The notes under the pieces: model-generated
The model's database searches: none
The model's input: the letters and a program-made list of their open reading frames with translations, nothing else
Told to the model about the DNA's origin: nothing
DNA from: an uncultured Prevotella sp.
Lineage (GTDB): Bacteria; Bacteroidota; Bacteroidia; Bacteroidales; Bacteroidaceae
Assembly (NCBI GenBank): GCA_902800365.1
Contig: CADCEF010000014.1
Coordinates: forward strand, 1 to 64,000
Reading direction: 5' to 3'
Length of the DNA: 64,000 bases
Translations under genes and position numbers: made by a program
In this document: one piece after another, positions 1 through 7,870 of the stretch
Numbering within the stretch: position 1 is the first letter of the stretch
How the letters are laid out: each line of letters begins with the position of its first letter

Positions 1-59
1 TGTAAATCTTTCAAAGAACTCTTTCTTAGTGTGCTATCGTTTTTGAGCGAAAGCGGGTG
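1..59 (-). promoter_or_regulatory. Putative rRNA-type leader (boxA-like) running off the left edge
   Basis: Downstream of the promoter at 60-91, the minus-strand transcript begins CACCCGC and reaches a segment with GTTCTTTGAAAG near the window edge. This resembles the boxA-like antitermination sequence ahead of 16S genes in Bacteroidetes. The gene itself lies outside the window, so the assignment is inference. Confidence 0.35.
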
Positions 60-91
60 CAAAGGTACGACATTTTTTCTTTCCCTCCAAA
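60..91 (-). promoter_or_regulatory. Bacteroidetes-type promoter directed leftward
   Basis: On the minus strand TTTG (88-91) is followed by 20 bases and TACCTTTG (60-67). This is an exact match to the Bacteroidetes -33/-7 pattern. It drives a transcript leaving the window on the left. Confidence 0.7.
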
Positions 92-190
92 CATTTTCCA
101 AAAAAAATTCCCAAAAACACGAAAGTTTTCGGGAATGTTTACAAAACCACTTATTTATCGCTCTATTATATATAATGTACGCGTAGAAGG

Positions 191-910
191 CTATTCGCGG
201 CGTCCAAAAATGCGCAGCAGATAAATGAAGAGGTTTATGAAGTCCAAATAGAGGGTAAGAGCACCCAAAAGTGCCATCTTCTGAGCAGCCTCACCTGCAT
301 CGGGAGCCATCAAAAGCATATTCTTGATCTTCTGAGTATCGTAAGCAGTAAGACCAACGAAGATCAAAACGCCCAGATAACTAACAATCATCTCGAGACC
401 AGAACTCTTAAGGAAGATATTGACTATGGTAGCGATAATGATACCGATGAGTGCCATAAAAAGAATCTTACCCATAGAAGAGAGATCCTTCTTAGTTGTA
501 TAGCCAACAAGTGCCATTACGCCGAATGTGCCTGCGGTGATAAAGAACACACTGGCGATGCTCGACATGGTGTAAACCAGGAAGATTGACGAGAACAGTG
601 CGCCATTGATTACCGAATAAAGCACAAAGAGCAGTGTGGCAGTGGTGAGCGACAGACGATTGATGGCTGCACTAACACCAAACACGATAGCAAACTCGGC
701 AATTACCAAACCCCAAAGCAGTACTGAGTTAGAGTACAGGGCGGTGATGATGCCAGGACTGGTGGCAACGCCATAAGCTGTGAAGCCCGTAAGAGCGAGC
801 GCCAAAGTCATCCAAACATAAACCTTCCTCATCAATACAGGGAAGGCGGCCGACATCGAGAGCTCTCGCTCACGACTCGACAGGTTAAAATCCAATTCGT
901 TATAATTCAT
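191..910 (-). CDS. Bax inhibitor-1 (BI-1/YccA) family membrane protein
   Basis: The 239-residue product has about seven hydrophobic segments from residue 30 to the C-terminus, with a short charged N-terminus. The segment LTAYDTQKI near residue 190 carries the conserved aspartate of BI-1/YccA proteins, which in characterised members are pH-sensitive cation-leak channels or FtsH modulators of the inner membrane. The length is normal for the family. The gene stands alone, divergent from lutA. A TATATTTG box lies at 948-955 on the minus strand, but I see no well-spaced -33 element for it. The physiological role in this organism cannot be inferred. Confidence 0.9.
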   Translation of the reverse strand: MNYNELDFNLSSRERELSMSAAFPVLMRKVYVWMTLALALTGFTAYGVATSPGIITALYSNSVLLWGLVIAEFAIVFGVSAAINRLSLTTATLLFVLYSVINGALFSSIFLVYTMSSIASVFFITAGTFGVMALVGYTTKKDLSSMGKILFMALIGIIIATIVNIFLKSSGLEMIVSYLGVLIFVGLTAYDTQKIKNMLLMAPDAGEAAQKMALLGALTLYLDFINLFIYLLRIFGRRE

Positions 911-1043
911 AATCTAAAATTTTATTCGTTACACATTTATTATACCGCAAATATAATGCCACAAAGGTAAACAATTACTTTTAATAAAACATAAATAAGT
1001 AACATAAAATGGATTATTATTAGCATTTTTGGAATTTTTTCAC

Positions 1044-1051
1044 TATATTTG
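1044..1051 (+). promoter_or_regulatory. Possible -7 element for lutABC
   Basis: TATATTTG fits the Bacteroidetes -7 box and lies about 45 bases before lutA. The nearest TTTG is only 12 bases upstream, so the -33 part is not supported. Confidence 0.4.
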
Positions 1052-1097
1052 CCCTCATAAATAACTAAAAAACGAACGTAATAATACACTAACGAAA

Positions 1098-1835
1098 ATG
1101 AAGATCGGTTTATTTATCCCCTGCTATGTAGACGTGGTGTACCCTCATGTAGGCGTGGCCACATATAAACTATTAAAGCATCTGGGTCTGGATGTAGACT
1201 ATCCGCTGAACCAGACCTGCTGCGGACAGCCGATGGCTAATGCCGGATTTGAGGAACAGACGATACCACTGGCAGAGAAATTCGAAGATAAATTTAAAGG
1301 CTTTGACTATGTGGTGGCTCCATCGGTGAGTTGCACTGCATTTATAAAACTGAACTACCCACGACTGCTGAAAGGCAAGCACGAGTGTATGACATCGGGC
1401 AAGATAATGGACGTGGTGGAGTTTCTGCATGATGTGATAAAGGTGAATCATCCACTTGGAACATTCCCTCACAAGGTGAGTCTGCACAACTCATGTCACG
1501 GTGTGCGCGAGTTGGGACTGAGCTCGCCAAGCGAGGAGAACGTACCTAAATTTAATAAGGTGAAAGACCTGTTGAACTTAGTTGAGGGCATACAGGTGCT
1601 GGAGCCCGAGCGTCCTGACGAGTGCTGCGGATTCGGTGGTATGTTCTCAGTAGAGGAGACTGCCATCAGCGAGCAGATGGGTATAGATAAGGTTCAGCGA
1701 CACATGAAGACTGGTGCGAGATTCGTTACGGGTCCTGACTGTTCGTGCCTGATGCACATGGCCGGAGTGGCTAAGAAGCAAGGGCTTGATGTGGAGTTTA
1801 AGCATGTGGTGGAAATCTTAGCAGCGGGGCTGTGA
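1098..1835 (+). CDS. lutA: LutA: Fe-S oxidoreductase subunit of the lactate utilization complex
   Basis: The 245-residue protein carries two CCG cysteine-rich motifs, NQTCCGQP near residue 41 and DECCGFGG near residue 176. These define the two CCG domains of LutA/YkgE proteins, which bind Fe-S or heterodisulfide-type clusters. With LutB and LutC directly downstream on the same strand it should form the cytoplasmic complex that oxidises L-lactate to pyruvate. The length is typical. A TATATTTG box at 1044-1051 suggests a promoter, although the expected TTTG 20 bases upstream is absent. The gap to lutB contains a copy of a dispersed GC-rich repeat. Confidence 0.93.
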   Translation: MKIGLFIPCYVDVVYPHVGVATYKLLKHLGLDVDYPLNQTCCGQPMANAGFEEQTIPLAEKFEDKFKGFDYVVAPSVSCTAFIKLNYPRLLKGKHECMTSGKIMDVVEFLHDVIKVNHPLGTFPHKVSLHNSCHGVRELGLSSPSEENVPKFNKVKDLLNLVEGIQVLEPERPDECCGFGGMFSVEETAISEQMGIDKVQRHMKTGARFVTGPDCSCLMHMAGVAKKQGLDVEFKHVVEILAAGL

Positions 1836-1843
1836 CCATTGAA

Positions 1844-1877
1844 CATTCTTGGCGGAGCCAAGCGGCAAAGCCGAGCG
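1844..1877 (+). repeat. Dispersed GC-rich double-hairpin repeat, copy 1
   Basis: This 34-base stretch in the lutA-lutB gap is identical to 50572-50605 and similar to 51162-51194. It contains two adjacent small hairpins, CTTGGC/GCCAAG and CGGC/GCCG. It is flanked by A+T-rich ATTGAACATT-like words that also recur in other gaps. Confidence 0.8.
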
Positions 1878-1905
1878 GAAGATTGAACATTGAAGATTAA
1901 ACATT

Positions 1906-3273
1906 ATGAGTACAGCACATAGTAATGCAGCGAAGGAGTTCTTGAAGAACAAGACATACGCTAAATGGCATGATGCCACTTTCTGGGCAGTACGCACGAA
2001 ACGTGACAATATGGCATACGGACTGGAGGAATGGGAGCAGTTGCGCGAAAAGGCCAGCGCCATAAAGCGCCACACCATCACTCACCTGGACGAGTATCTT
2101 GACCAGTTTGCCACCAAAGCCGAGGAGAACGGATGCATAGTTCACTGGGCTAAGGATGCAAACGAGTTCAACGAGATAGTATATGGTATACTGAAGAACC
2201 ACAACGTTAAGAAGCTGGTAAAGTCGAAGTCGATGCTGACTGAGGAATGCGGCATGAACCCTTATCTGGAGGAGCACGGCATTGAGGTGGTTGAGACCGA
2301 CCTTGGCGAGCGCATAATACAGCTAAAGGGTCAGGCACCGAGTCATATTGTGATGCCTGCCATACACCTGAACCACGACGATGTGGGCGAGCTGTTTGAA
2401 GAGAAGCTGGGCAGCGAAAAGGGAAATCACGACCCAACGTATCTGACATATGTGGCACGACTGAGCCTGAGAAACGAGTTCCTCACAGCTGATGCTGGTA
2501 TGACAGGCGCCAACTTCGGAATAGCCGAGACGGGCGACATCGTGGTATGCACCAACGAGGGAAATGCCGACATGTCGACATCGTGCCCCAAACTGCACAT
2601 TGCAGCCATCGGACTTGAGAAGGTGATACCAAACTACGACTGTCTAGCCGTGTTCCAGCGCATGCTATGCCGTGCAGGAACAGGCCAACCCACCACAACA
2701 TTTACGAGTCACTTCCGCAAGGCGCGCCCAACGGCTGAACAGATGCACATAGTGCTGGTTGACAACGGACGCAGTGAGTGGATAGGCAATCCTGAGCACT
2801 GGGAGGCCCTGAAGTGCATACGTTGCGGATCGTGCATGAACACCTGTCCTGTATATCGTCGCAGTGGCGGATACAGTTACAGCTACTTCATCCCTGGTCC
2901 TATAGGCATCAACTTGGGCATGCTGCGCGACCCACAGAAACACTCGGGCAACTTGAGTGCCTGCACACTGTGCAACTCGTGCCAGACGGTTTGTCCATCG
3001 AAGGTGAACCTGGGCGACCAGATATACTTGTGGCGCCAGCAGCTTGACGAGTTTGGCACTGCCAACCCACAGAAGAAGATGATGTGTAAGGGCATGAGCA
3101 TGTTCTACGGTAGCGAGGGTATGTACAACCTTGGTACAGCGTTAGCTCATTGGGCAAACATCATCCCATCGCCCATCATAAACTGCGGAATGAATCCGTG
3201 GGCCGAAGGACATAAGATGATGGAATTTCCGAAGAAACCGTTCCACAAACTGTGGAAGGACATTAAAGATTAA
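1906..3273 (+). CDS. lutB: LutB: iron-sulfur LUD-domain subunit of the lactate utilization complex
   Basis: The 455-residue protein has an N-terminal LUD domain (roughly residues 70-290, including AETGDIVVCTNEGNA). Two ferredoxin-type 4Fe-4S motifs follow, CIRCGSCMNTCP near residue 304 and CTLCNSCQTVCP near residue 353. This is the LutB/YkgF architecture and a normal length. It should relay electrons during L-lactate oxidation together with LutA and LutC. The start ATG follows a repeat-rich gap of 70 bases after lutA, and the gap to lutC is a short A+T-rich duplication of an AAAGATTAAACATT word. Confidence 0.93.
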   Translation: MSTAHSNAAKEFLKNKTYAKWHDATFWAVRTKRDNMAYGLEEWEQLREKASAIKRHTITHLDEYLDQFATKAEENGCIVHWAKDANEFNEIVYGILKNHNVKKLVKSKSMLTEECGMNPYLEEHGIEVVETDLGERIIQLKGQAPSHIVMPAIHLNHDDVGELFEEKLGSEKGNHDPTYLTYVARLSLRNEFLTADAGMTGANFGIAETGDIVVCTNEGNADMSTSCPKLHIAAIGLEKVIPNYDCLAVFQRMLCRAGTGQPTTTFTSHFRKARPTAEQMHIVLVDNGRSEWIGNPEHWEALKCIRCGSCMNTCPVYRRSGGYSYSYFIPGPIGINLGMLRDPQKHSGNLSACTLCNSCQTVCPSKVNLGDQIYLWRQQLDEFGTANPQKKMMCKGMSMFYGSEGMYNLGTALAHWANIIPSPIINCGMNPWAEGHKMMEFPKKPFHKLWKDIKD

Positions 3274-3296
3274 ACATTAAAGATTAAACATTACCC
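3270..3296 (+). repeat. A+T-rich tandem word upstream of lutC
   Basis: AAAGATTAAACATT is duplicated directly between the lutB stop and the lutC start. The same word occurs just before lutB (about 1890-1904), and relatives occur in the gaps near 20900 and 50550. Confidence 0.6.
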
Positions 3297-3297
3297 C

Positions 3298-3891
3298 ATG
3301 AGTAATAAGGACGATATATTGAAGAGATACAGGGCGAATGTAAGAGAGAAATACGACATGCCCGATTTGAGTGATATAAAGGCTATCACCTACCCCAACC
3401 CGCTGGTGCAGTTTGTTAAGATGAGCGAGATGGTGGGTGGACAGGTGATTGAGGTTGACCCAGGGCGCGACATCAACGCGCTGATACGCGAGCTGTTTCC
3501 TGATGCAAAGGAGATAGCATCGAACCTGCCAGAGATTACGATTGCCACAAGAAATCCGGATACCGTGGGTCGTGCGCGCGACCTAAATGGTACGGATGTA
3601 GGCATCATCCGTGGCGTGTTTGGTGTGGCAGAGAATGCGTGCGTCTGGATTCCACAAACGATGAAGGAGAAAGCTGTCTGCTTTATCTCTGAGAATCTGG
3701 TAATTCTGCTACCAAAGAGTCAGATTGTGAACAACATGCACGAGGCCTACAAGCGCATTGAGTTCGACAAGGAATACGATGGGTATGGTGTGTTTATCAG
3801 TGGTCCATCGAAGACAGCGGATATCGCGCAGGTGCTGGTGATGGGTGCTCAAGCTGCCCGCAGCACCACTATTCTGTTGTTGCCAGAGTAA
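3298..3891 (+). CDS. lutC: LutC: LUD-domain subunit of the lactate utilization complex
   Basis: The 197-residue protein is a single LUD-domain (DUF162) subunit like LutC/YkgG. Its central part resembles the family motif around NGTDVGIIRGVFGVAENA. It completes the lutABC set and has no cysteine cluster of its own, as expected. The coding end overlaps the 3' end of the convergent aminotransferase gene by 23 bases. The transcription terminator that follows therefore lies inside that neighbour's coding sequence. Confidence 0.9.
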   Translation: MSNKDDILKRYRANVREKYDMPDLSDIKAITYPNPLVQFVKMSEMVGGQVIEVDPGRDINALIRELFPDAKEIASNLPEITIATRNPDTVGRARDLNGTDVGIIRGVFGVAENACVWIPQTMKEKAVCFISENLVILLPKSQIVNNMHEAYKRIEFDKEYDGYGVFISGPSKTADIAQVLVMGAQAARSTTILLLPE

Positions 3892-5011
3892 AGGAGTTAA
3901 GGAGGTTGATGATTTCATCGACCTCTTTTTTTGTCATAGCCTGATGGCAAGGGATGGAGAGTTCCTGAGCATGAATTTGCTCAGTGATTGGGAATGATAG
4001 CTGATTCCAATTGCTGTAGCAACGTTGTTTGTGTGGGGGGATGGGATAATGAATCTGCGCTTCTACTCCATGATCCATTAAGTACTGGTGCAGACGGTCG
4101 CGATGCTCACAAAGCACAGGGAAGATATGCCACACGCAGTCGCGATCGCCACACTTTGGTATGCGAATTAAAGGATTCGTTACATTATTAATATATAAGG
4201 CAGCTATCTCCTTGCGACACTTGTTTTCTTCATCCAGGTATTTAATTTTTATGTCGAGTATGGCTGCTTGCAGTTCGTCGATACGACTGTTGCGCCCCAA
4301 GTAATCGAAAACATATTTGCGCGATGAGCCATAATTACCAAGACACCTTACCACTGAGGCCAACTCTTCATCATCTGTAGTAATGGCTCCAGCATCGCCC
4401 AAAGCACCAAGATTCTTGCCTGGGTAAAAACTGTGGGCAGCTGCGTGGGCCAACGAACCTGTTCGTTTTATATGTGAGGGGTGAGAAGTGAGAGGTAAGG
4501 AGGGGTGTGTGCATCCGTGAGCTTGAGCATTGTCTTCGATTAACTTAAGATTATGCTGGCGGCAGATATCCCCTATCCTATCAGTATAGGCGCAACGACC
4601 ATAAAGATGAACAACCATGATGGCGCGTGTACGAGGGGTGATGGCAGTCTCGATAAGCGCATCGTCAATCTGCAAGGTGCCAAGCGACGGCTCTACCAAT
4701 ACGGGAGTGAGTCCGCACTCTGTAATGGCAAGGATTGATGCGATATAAGTGTTGGCAGGCACGATGACCTCATCCCCCTTCTGCATAACACCCAGTTCGA
4801 TGTAGGCACGCAAGATAAGTGTGAGTGCATCAAGACCATTAGCACAACCTATGCAGTATTTTGTACCAATAAACTCGGCATAATGCTGTTCAAAATGACG
4901 AGTGACTTCACCTTTCAGATACCAGCCACTATCCAGCACGCCACTGATAGCCGCACGAATCTCTGCATCGTGCAACTGGTTGATAGCCTTCAGATCGAGA
5001 TACTTTATCAT
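3869..5011 (-). CDS. DegT/DnrJ/EryC1/StrS aminotransferase for a dTDP-keto-deoxyhexose (FdtB/QdtB type)
   Basis: This PLP-dependent sugar aminotransferase has SFYPGKNLGA near residue 195, which holds the PLP-binding lysine, and the family's GNYGSSRKY and YPIPPH regions. I chose ATG at 5011 because it overlaps the upstream stop in an ATGA, whereas the longer reading would begin inside the neighbour. It is the last gene of the ten-gene operon. With the cupin isomerase and RfbB encoded upstream, it likely aminates a dTDP-3-keto-6-deoxyhexose at C3. Odd: about 16 residues near residue 165 (around 4460-4515) are encoded by low-complexity G+A-rich DNA and look like an insertion into an otherwise conserved loop. 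Confidence 0.88.
   Translation of the reverse strand: MIKYLDLKAINQLHDAEIRAAISGVLDSGWYLKGEVTRHFEQHYAEFIGTKYCIGCANGLDALTLILRAYIELGVMQKGDEVIVPANTYIASILAITECGLTPVLVEPSLGTLQIDDALIETAITPRTRAIMVVHLYGRCAYTDRIGDICRQHNLKLIEDNAQAHGCTHPSLPLTSHPSHIKRTGSLAHAAAHSFYPGKNLGALGDAGAITTDDEELASVVRCLGNYGSSRKYVFDYLGRNSRIDELQAAILDIKIKYLDEENKCRKEIAALYINNVTNPLIRIPKCGDRDCVWHIFPVLCEHRDRLHQYLMDHGVEAQIHYPIPPHKQRCYSNWNQLSFPITEQIHAQELSIPCHQAMTKKEVDEIINLLNSFTLATTE
3902..3932 (+). terminator. Terminator of lutABC inside the aminotransferase gene
   Basis: GAGGTTGATG and CATCGACCTC pair over a four-base loop and are followed by seven T. It lies 10 bases after the lutC stop and within the final codons of the convergent gene. Confidence 0.8.
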
Positions 5012-5958
5012 AGATTGTATTGATAAGTGTCGTAACAAACGGCACGCCCGCCAAAGCCCTCTTTCTGGAATATAAGCGATTCGTGCAAATCGTCGCTGGT
5101 CTTGAAGTTGGATGTACCAAAGTCGAAATAGCGATACCCCTCAGCAGCAAATTTGTCGAGCAACGATGAGAATAGGAAATCAAGTGCACCAATATGTCGG
5201 CCATCCTCTGATGCAGAGATATACTGCGTCTTAACCACAACACCATCGATATAGAGCACTGTTCCACCGACAATCTCGCTACCACGATAGACTGAGAACA
5301 AGCGTATATTTTGAGGAAAGCGCGATTTTAAGAGCATGATTTCGCTGAGACTATGCACAGGCTTGGTATGATAACGTGCCATCAGATTAGCCTCGAGCAA
5401 TTGCCAAAAAGGCGAGAAATCATTCTCTTCGATCACCTGTAAGCCAGCTGCTGCCCCCTTCTTCACACCACGGCGACGCAACTGCGAAAGGGGCAGACGA
5501 TTATCGAGCATCACTACAGAGGCCACATCGCGTGACATCAACTGCGCTTTACACACTTTGGACAGTGCATAGAGTGGCTCTTCGGATGGCAAACGATGAT
5601 AAATCCACGGGATGGATTTATACACCACGTGCTTAATATGATCGATTTCGCGCAGACAATAGTTCAGGTCAGCAAACAACTCACACACCTGTGCTGCAGC
5701 TATTTTCTTACTTAGAATCAGTCCGCCATAACTCAGGCCACAATGACTGTAGAGCGTGTCGTCATCGCGATGTGCAGGCAGCACTGCCACCAGTTTCTCC
5801 TTAGAGTAGAACATCAGCGAACAGTCGGTAAACCTTTCCTGATGATAGTCCATATAGCGACGATCCAAGAGGAAAGTGCCGTTTTTTGACTTAGCCACAA
5901 ACTCGTTCCACTCGTCAAACTCCTTAGTCGAAAACTGGTATTGCCTTATCCCGATCAT
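5008..5958 (-). CDS. FemAB-like/GNAT-fold acyltransferase in an amino-sugar operon
   Basis: The 316-residue protein has the layout of FemAB/BioF2-like GNAT proteins. The N-terminal half ends near SHCGLSYGGLIL, and the C-terminal half contains the IVGGTVLYIDG strand and GALDFLFSSLLDKFAAEGYRYFDFG region seen in these acyltransferases. It overlaps both neighbours by 4 bases (the isomerase upstream, the aminotransferase downstream). From this position I infer that it may N-acylate the amino sugar made by the operon, in place of the left-handed beta-helix acetyltransferase usual in Fdt/Qdt pathways. The donor and substrate are not visible in the sequence. A cell-wall or lipid-linked target is an alternative. 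Confidence 0.7.
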   Translation of the reverse strand: MIGIRQYQFSTKEFDEWNEFVAKSKNGTFLLDRRYMDYHQERFTDCSLMFYSKEKLVAVLPAHRDDDTLYSHCGLSYGGLILSKKIAAAQVCELFADLNYCLREIDHIKHVVYKSIPWIYHRLPSEEPLYALSKVCKAQLMSRDVASVVMLDNRLPLSQLRRRGVKKGAAAGLQVIEENDFSPFWQLLEANLMARYHTKPVHSLSEIMLLKSRFPQNIRLFSVYRGSEIVGGTVLYIDGVVVKTQYISASEDGRHIGALDFLFSSLLDKFAAEGYRYFDFGTSNFKTSDDLHESLIFQKEGFGGRAVCYDTYQYNL

Positions 5959-6353
5959 TTCGCCTGCTTCAAAAACTCGTCGTAATCGTAGATATACTCC
6001 TCCTCGTTGAACAGCTCAGAGGCGAGTACTAAGCAAACGGCGCCACTCGAGAAGTCCTCGAGTGTGCGCCATACGCCCGTACCTATATATAATCCTTGAT
6101 AGGGATGATTCAAATGGAATGTTTGATGCTCGTAGCCATCAAACACCTCTACATCGAAAGAACCACTCACAGCCACAACCACCTCTTCACAGGTGCGATG
6201 GGCATGTCCGCCACGACGCTCGCCTGATGGCACATCGTAAGTCCAGTAGACACGAGCGATATCGAACGGCACGTTCTTCATCTCCTCGGCCACGGTCAGG
6301 TTTCCACGCGGGTCAACAATCTTTGGCAGATCTATGGTTCTAACTTTATCCAT
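5955..6353 (-). CDS. FdtA/QdtA-family cupin: dTDP-4-keto-6-deoxyglucose 3,4-ketoisomerase
   Basis: The 132-residue single-domain cupin shows RGNLTVAEE near residue 16, RGGHAHRTCEEVVVAVSG near residue 47 and a VWRTLEDFS-type strand. These are characteristic of the WxcM-like/FdtA family. Members convert dTDP-4-keto-6-deoxyglucose to the 3-keto isomer, the substrate of the DegT aminotransferase encoded two genes downstream. The sequence alone does not tell FdtA (galacto product) from QdtA (gluco product). It begins 9 bases after the purT stop. Confidence 0.85.
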   Translation of the reverse strand: MDKVRTIDLPKIVDPRGNLTVAEEMKNVPFDIARVYWTYDVPSGERRGGHAHRTCEEVVVAVSGSFDVEVFDGYEHQTFHLNHPYQGLYIGTGVWRTLEDFSSGAVCLVLASELFNEEEYIYDYDEFLKQAK

Positions 6354-6362
6354 CCCAAAGAA

Positions 6363-7568
6363 TTAATGCTCAAACTTGGTGTAGGGGTCTGTACCCAGCA
6401 CGGTCTTTGCCAGACGCTTTGCCTTGTCACGGAGGGCGTTAACATCGTCGCCAACCTCACCATAACACAGAACCACACCCATACGACGGCCCTTGTGAGC
6501 CTCGGGCTTTCCGAAAATGCGGATGCGGGTACGATCCTCCTTCAGAGCCTCCTCAAGGTTGTAGTCGAGCAGGGTGCGATCTACTGGTGTAGAAACCTCC
6601 TTTGGCGAGAGGATAACAGCCGATGCACCTGCATGCTCCAGATGGATGGCAGGGATGGGCAGTCCCATGACAGCACGGAAGTGGAGTTCGAACTCACTGA
6701 GGTTGGTGGTGTGACCAAGTGTAACCATACCTGTATCGTGTGGACGTGGTGAGAGCTCGCTGAAGATTACCTCGCCCTGCTTGGTGAGGAAGAACTCTAC
6801 ACCCCAGATGCCAGCACCAGTAAGTGCCTTTGTAACCTTATCGGCCATCATCTGAGCCTGCTTCAAGGCCTCGTCAGAGATCTTGTATGGCTGCCACGAC
6901 TCACGATAGTCGCCTGCCTTCTGAACGTGTCCGATTGGAGGACAGAACAATGTGGGCCAACCATTCTTCTGAGTAACGGTGAGCAGAGTGAACTCTGAAT
7001 CGAAGTCGATGAACTCCTCGATGATCACCTCCTTAACATCGCCACGAGAGCCTTCCATAGCCTCCTTGAAGGCCTGCTCAAGCTCATCGTCGTTGTGAAC
7101 ATAGCTCTGACCATGACCTGATGACGACATCAGTGGCTTAACAACGCATGGGAATCCTATCTCATCAGCTGCAGCCTTGAACTCGTCGAAGGTCTTGGCA
7201 TAGAAATATTTTGCTGTGCGCAGTCCCAGCTCCTTCGAAGCCAGGTCACGGATGGCACGACGGTTCATTGTGAAGTTCACGGCACGGGCTGATGGAACCA
7301 CCTGAATGCCCTGTTCCTCGAACTTAAACAGTCGCTCGGTACGTATAGCCTCAATCTCAGGTACGATGATATCAGGCTTGTGCTTGTTTACCACTGCCTC
7401 AAGAGCATCGCCATCGAGCATTGAGAACACCTCGCGCTCATCAGCCACCTGCATGGCTGGCGCATTGTCATAACGATCGCAGGCTATCACATATTGTCCT
7501 GCGCGCATTGCGGCTATCACAAACTCCTTACCGAGTTCTCCTGAGCCTAAAAGCAATATCTTTTTCAT
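6363..7568 (-). CDS. purT: PurT: formate-dependent GAR transformylase 2 (ATP-grasp)
   Basis: From ATG at 7568 the product has 401 residues, close to E. coli PurT (392). It begins [15 protein letters not shown], the family N-terminus, followed by ATP-grasp segments ([31 protein letters not shown]) and the late [11 protein letters not shown] motif. It makes N-formyl-GAR from formate and ATP in purine synthesis. The longer upstream reading lacks family similarity. The chosen start overlaps the previous stop as ATGA. Its place inside a sugar-nucleotide operon is unusual and probably reflects co-transcription rather than a pathway link. Confidence 0.93.
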   Translation of the reverse strand: MKKILLLGSGELGKEFVIAAMRAGQYVIACDRYDNAPAMQVADEREVFSMLDGDALEAVVNKHKPDIIVPEIEAIRTERLFKFEEQGIQVVPSARAVNFTMNRRAIRDLASKELGLRTAKYFYAKTFDEFKAAADEIGFPCVVKPLMSSSGHGQSYVHNDDELEQAFKEAMEGSRGDVKEVIIEEFIDFDSEFTLLTVTQKNGWPTLFCPPIGHVQKAGDYRESWQPYKISDEALKQAQMMADKVTKALTGAGIWGVEFFLTKQGEVIFSELSPRPHDTGMVTLGHTTNLSEFELHFRAVMGLPIPAIHLEHAGASAVILSPKEVSTPVDRTLLDYNLEEALKEDRTRIRIFGKPEAHKGRRMGVVLCYGEVGDDVNALRDKAKRLAKTVLGTDPYTKFEH

Positions 7569-7870
7569 TTTTCTATGGTTTGTTTCAACATTTGCCACTC
7601 GGGGGTAACGGCCAGCTTGCGTATGCACTGGTCAATGCGAGCCATCGCGTCTTCCTGACTCATCTTAAAACCTTTGGCTATCTCCTGCAGCGACTTGCGC
7701 TCGCAGCCAAACAAGCCGTAGTAATGAGTCACAGCCTCCTCTTCCTCTGGTGGAAGCAGGTAGAGCAAATGCTCCAGATAGTGTTCCATCTGAGGCGATA
7801 CGCTGGTGGGATCGAGTCCGATACGCACCAGGTACGAGTGCAGTTCGTGAGAAAGATTATCTGTTGGCAT
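7565..7870 (-). CDS. Small protein resembling sigma factor region 4
   Basis: The 101-residue protein is helical, and residues about 35-85 resemble a sigma-70 region 4 helix-turn-helix: [17 protein letters not shown], then [27 protein letters not shown]. No region 2 is present, so it is not a complete sigma factor. It could be a DNA-binding regulator or a degenerate conserved protein of this operon. It overlaps rfbB by 14 bases and purT by 4. Function is not established. Confidence 0.55.
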   Translation of the reverse strand: MPTDNLSHELHSYLVRIGLDPTSVSPQMEHYLEHLLYLLPPEEEEAVTHYYGLFGCERKSLQEIAKGFKMSQEDAMARIDQCIRKLAVTPEWQMLKQTIEK

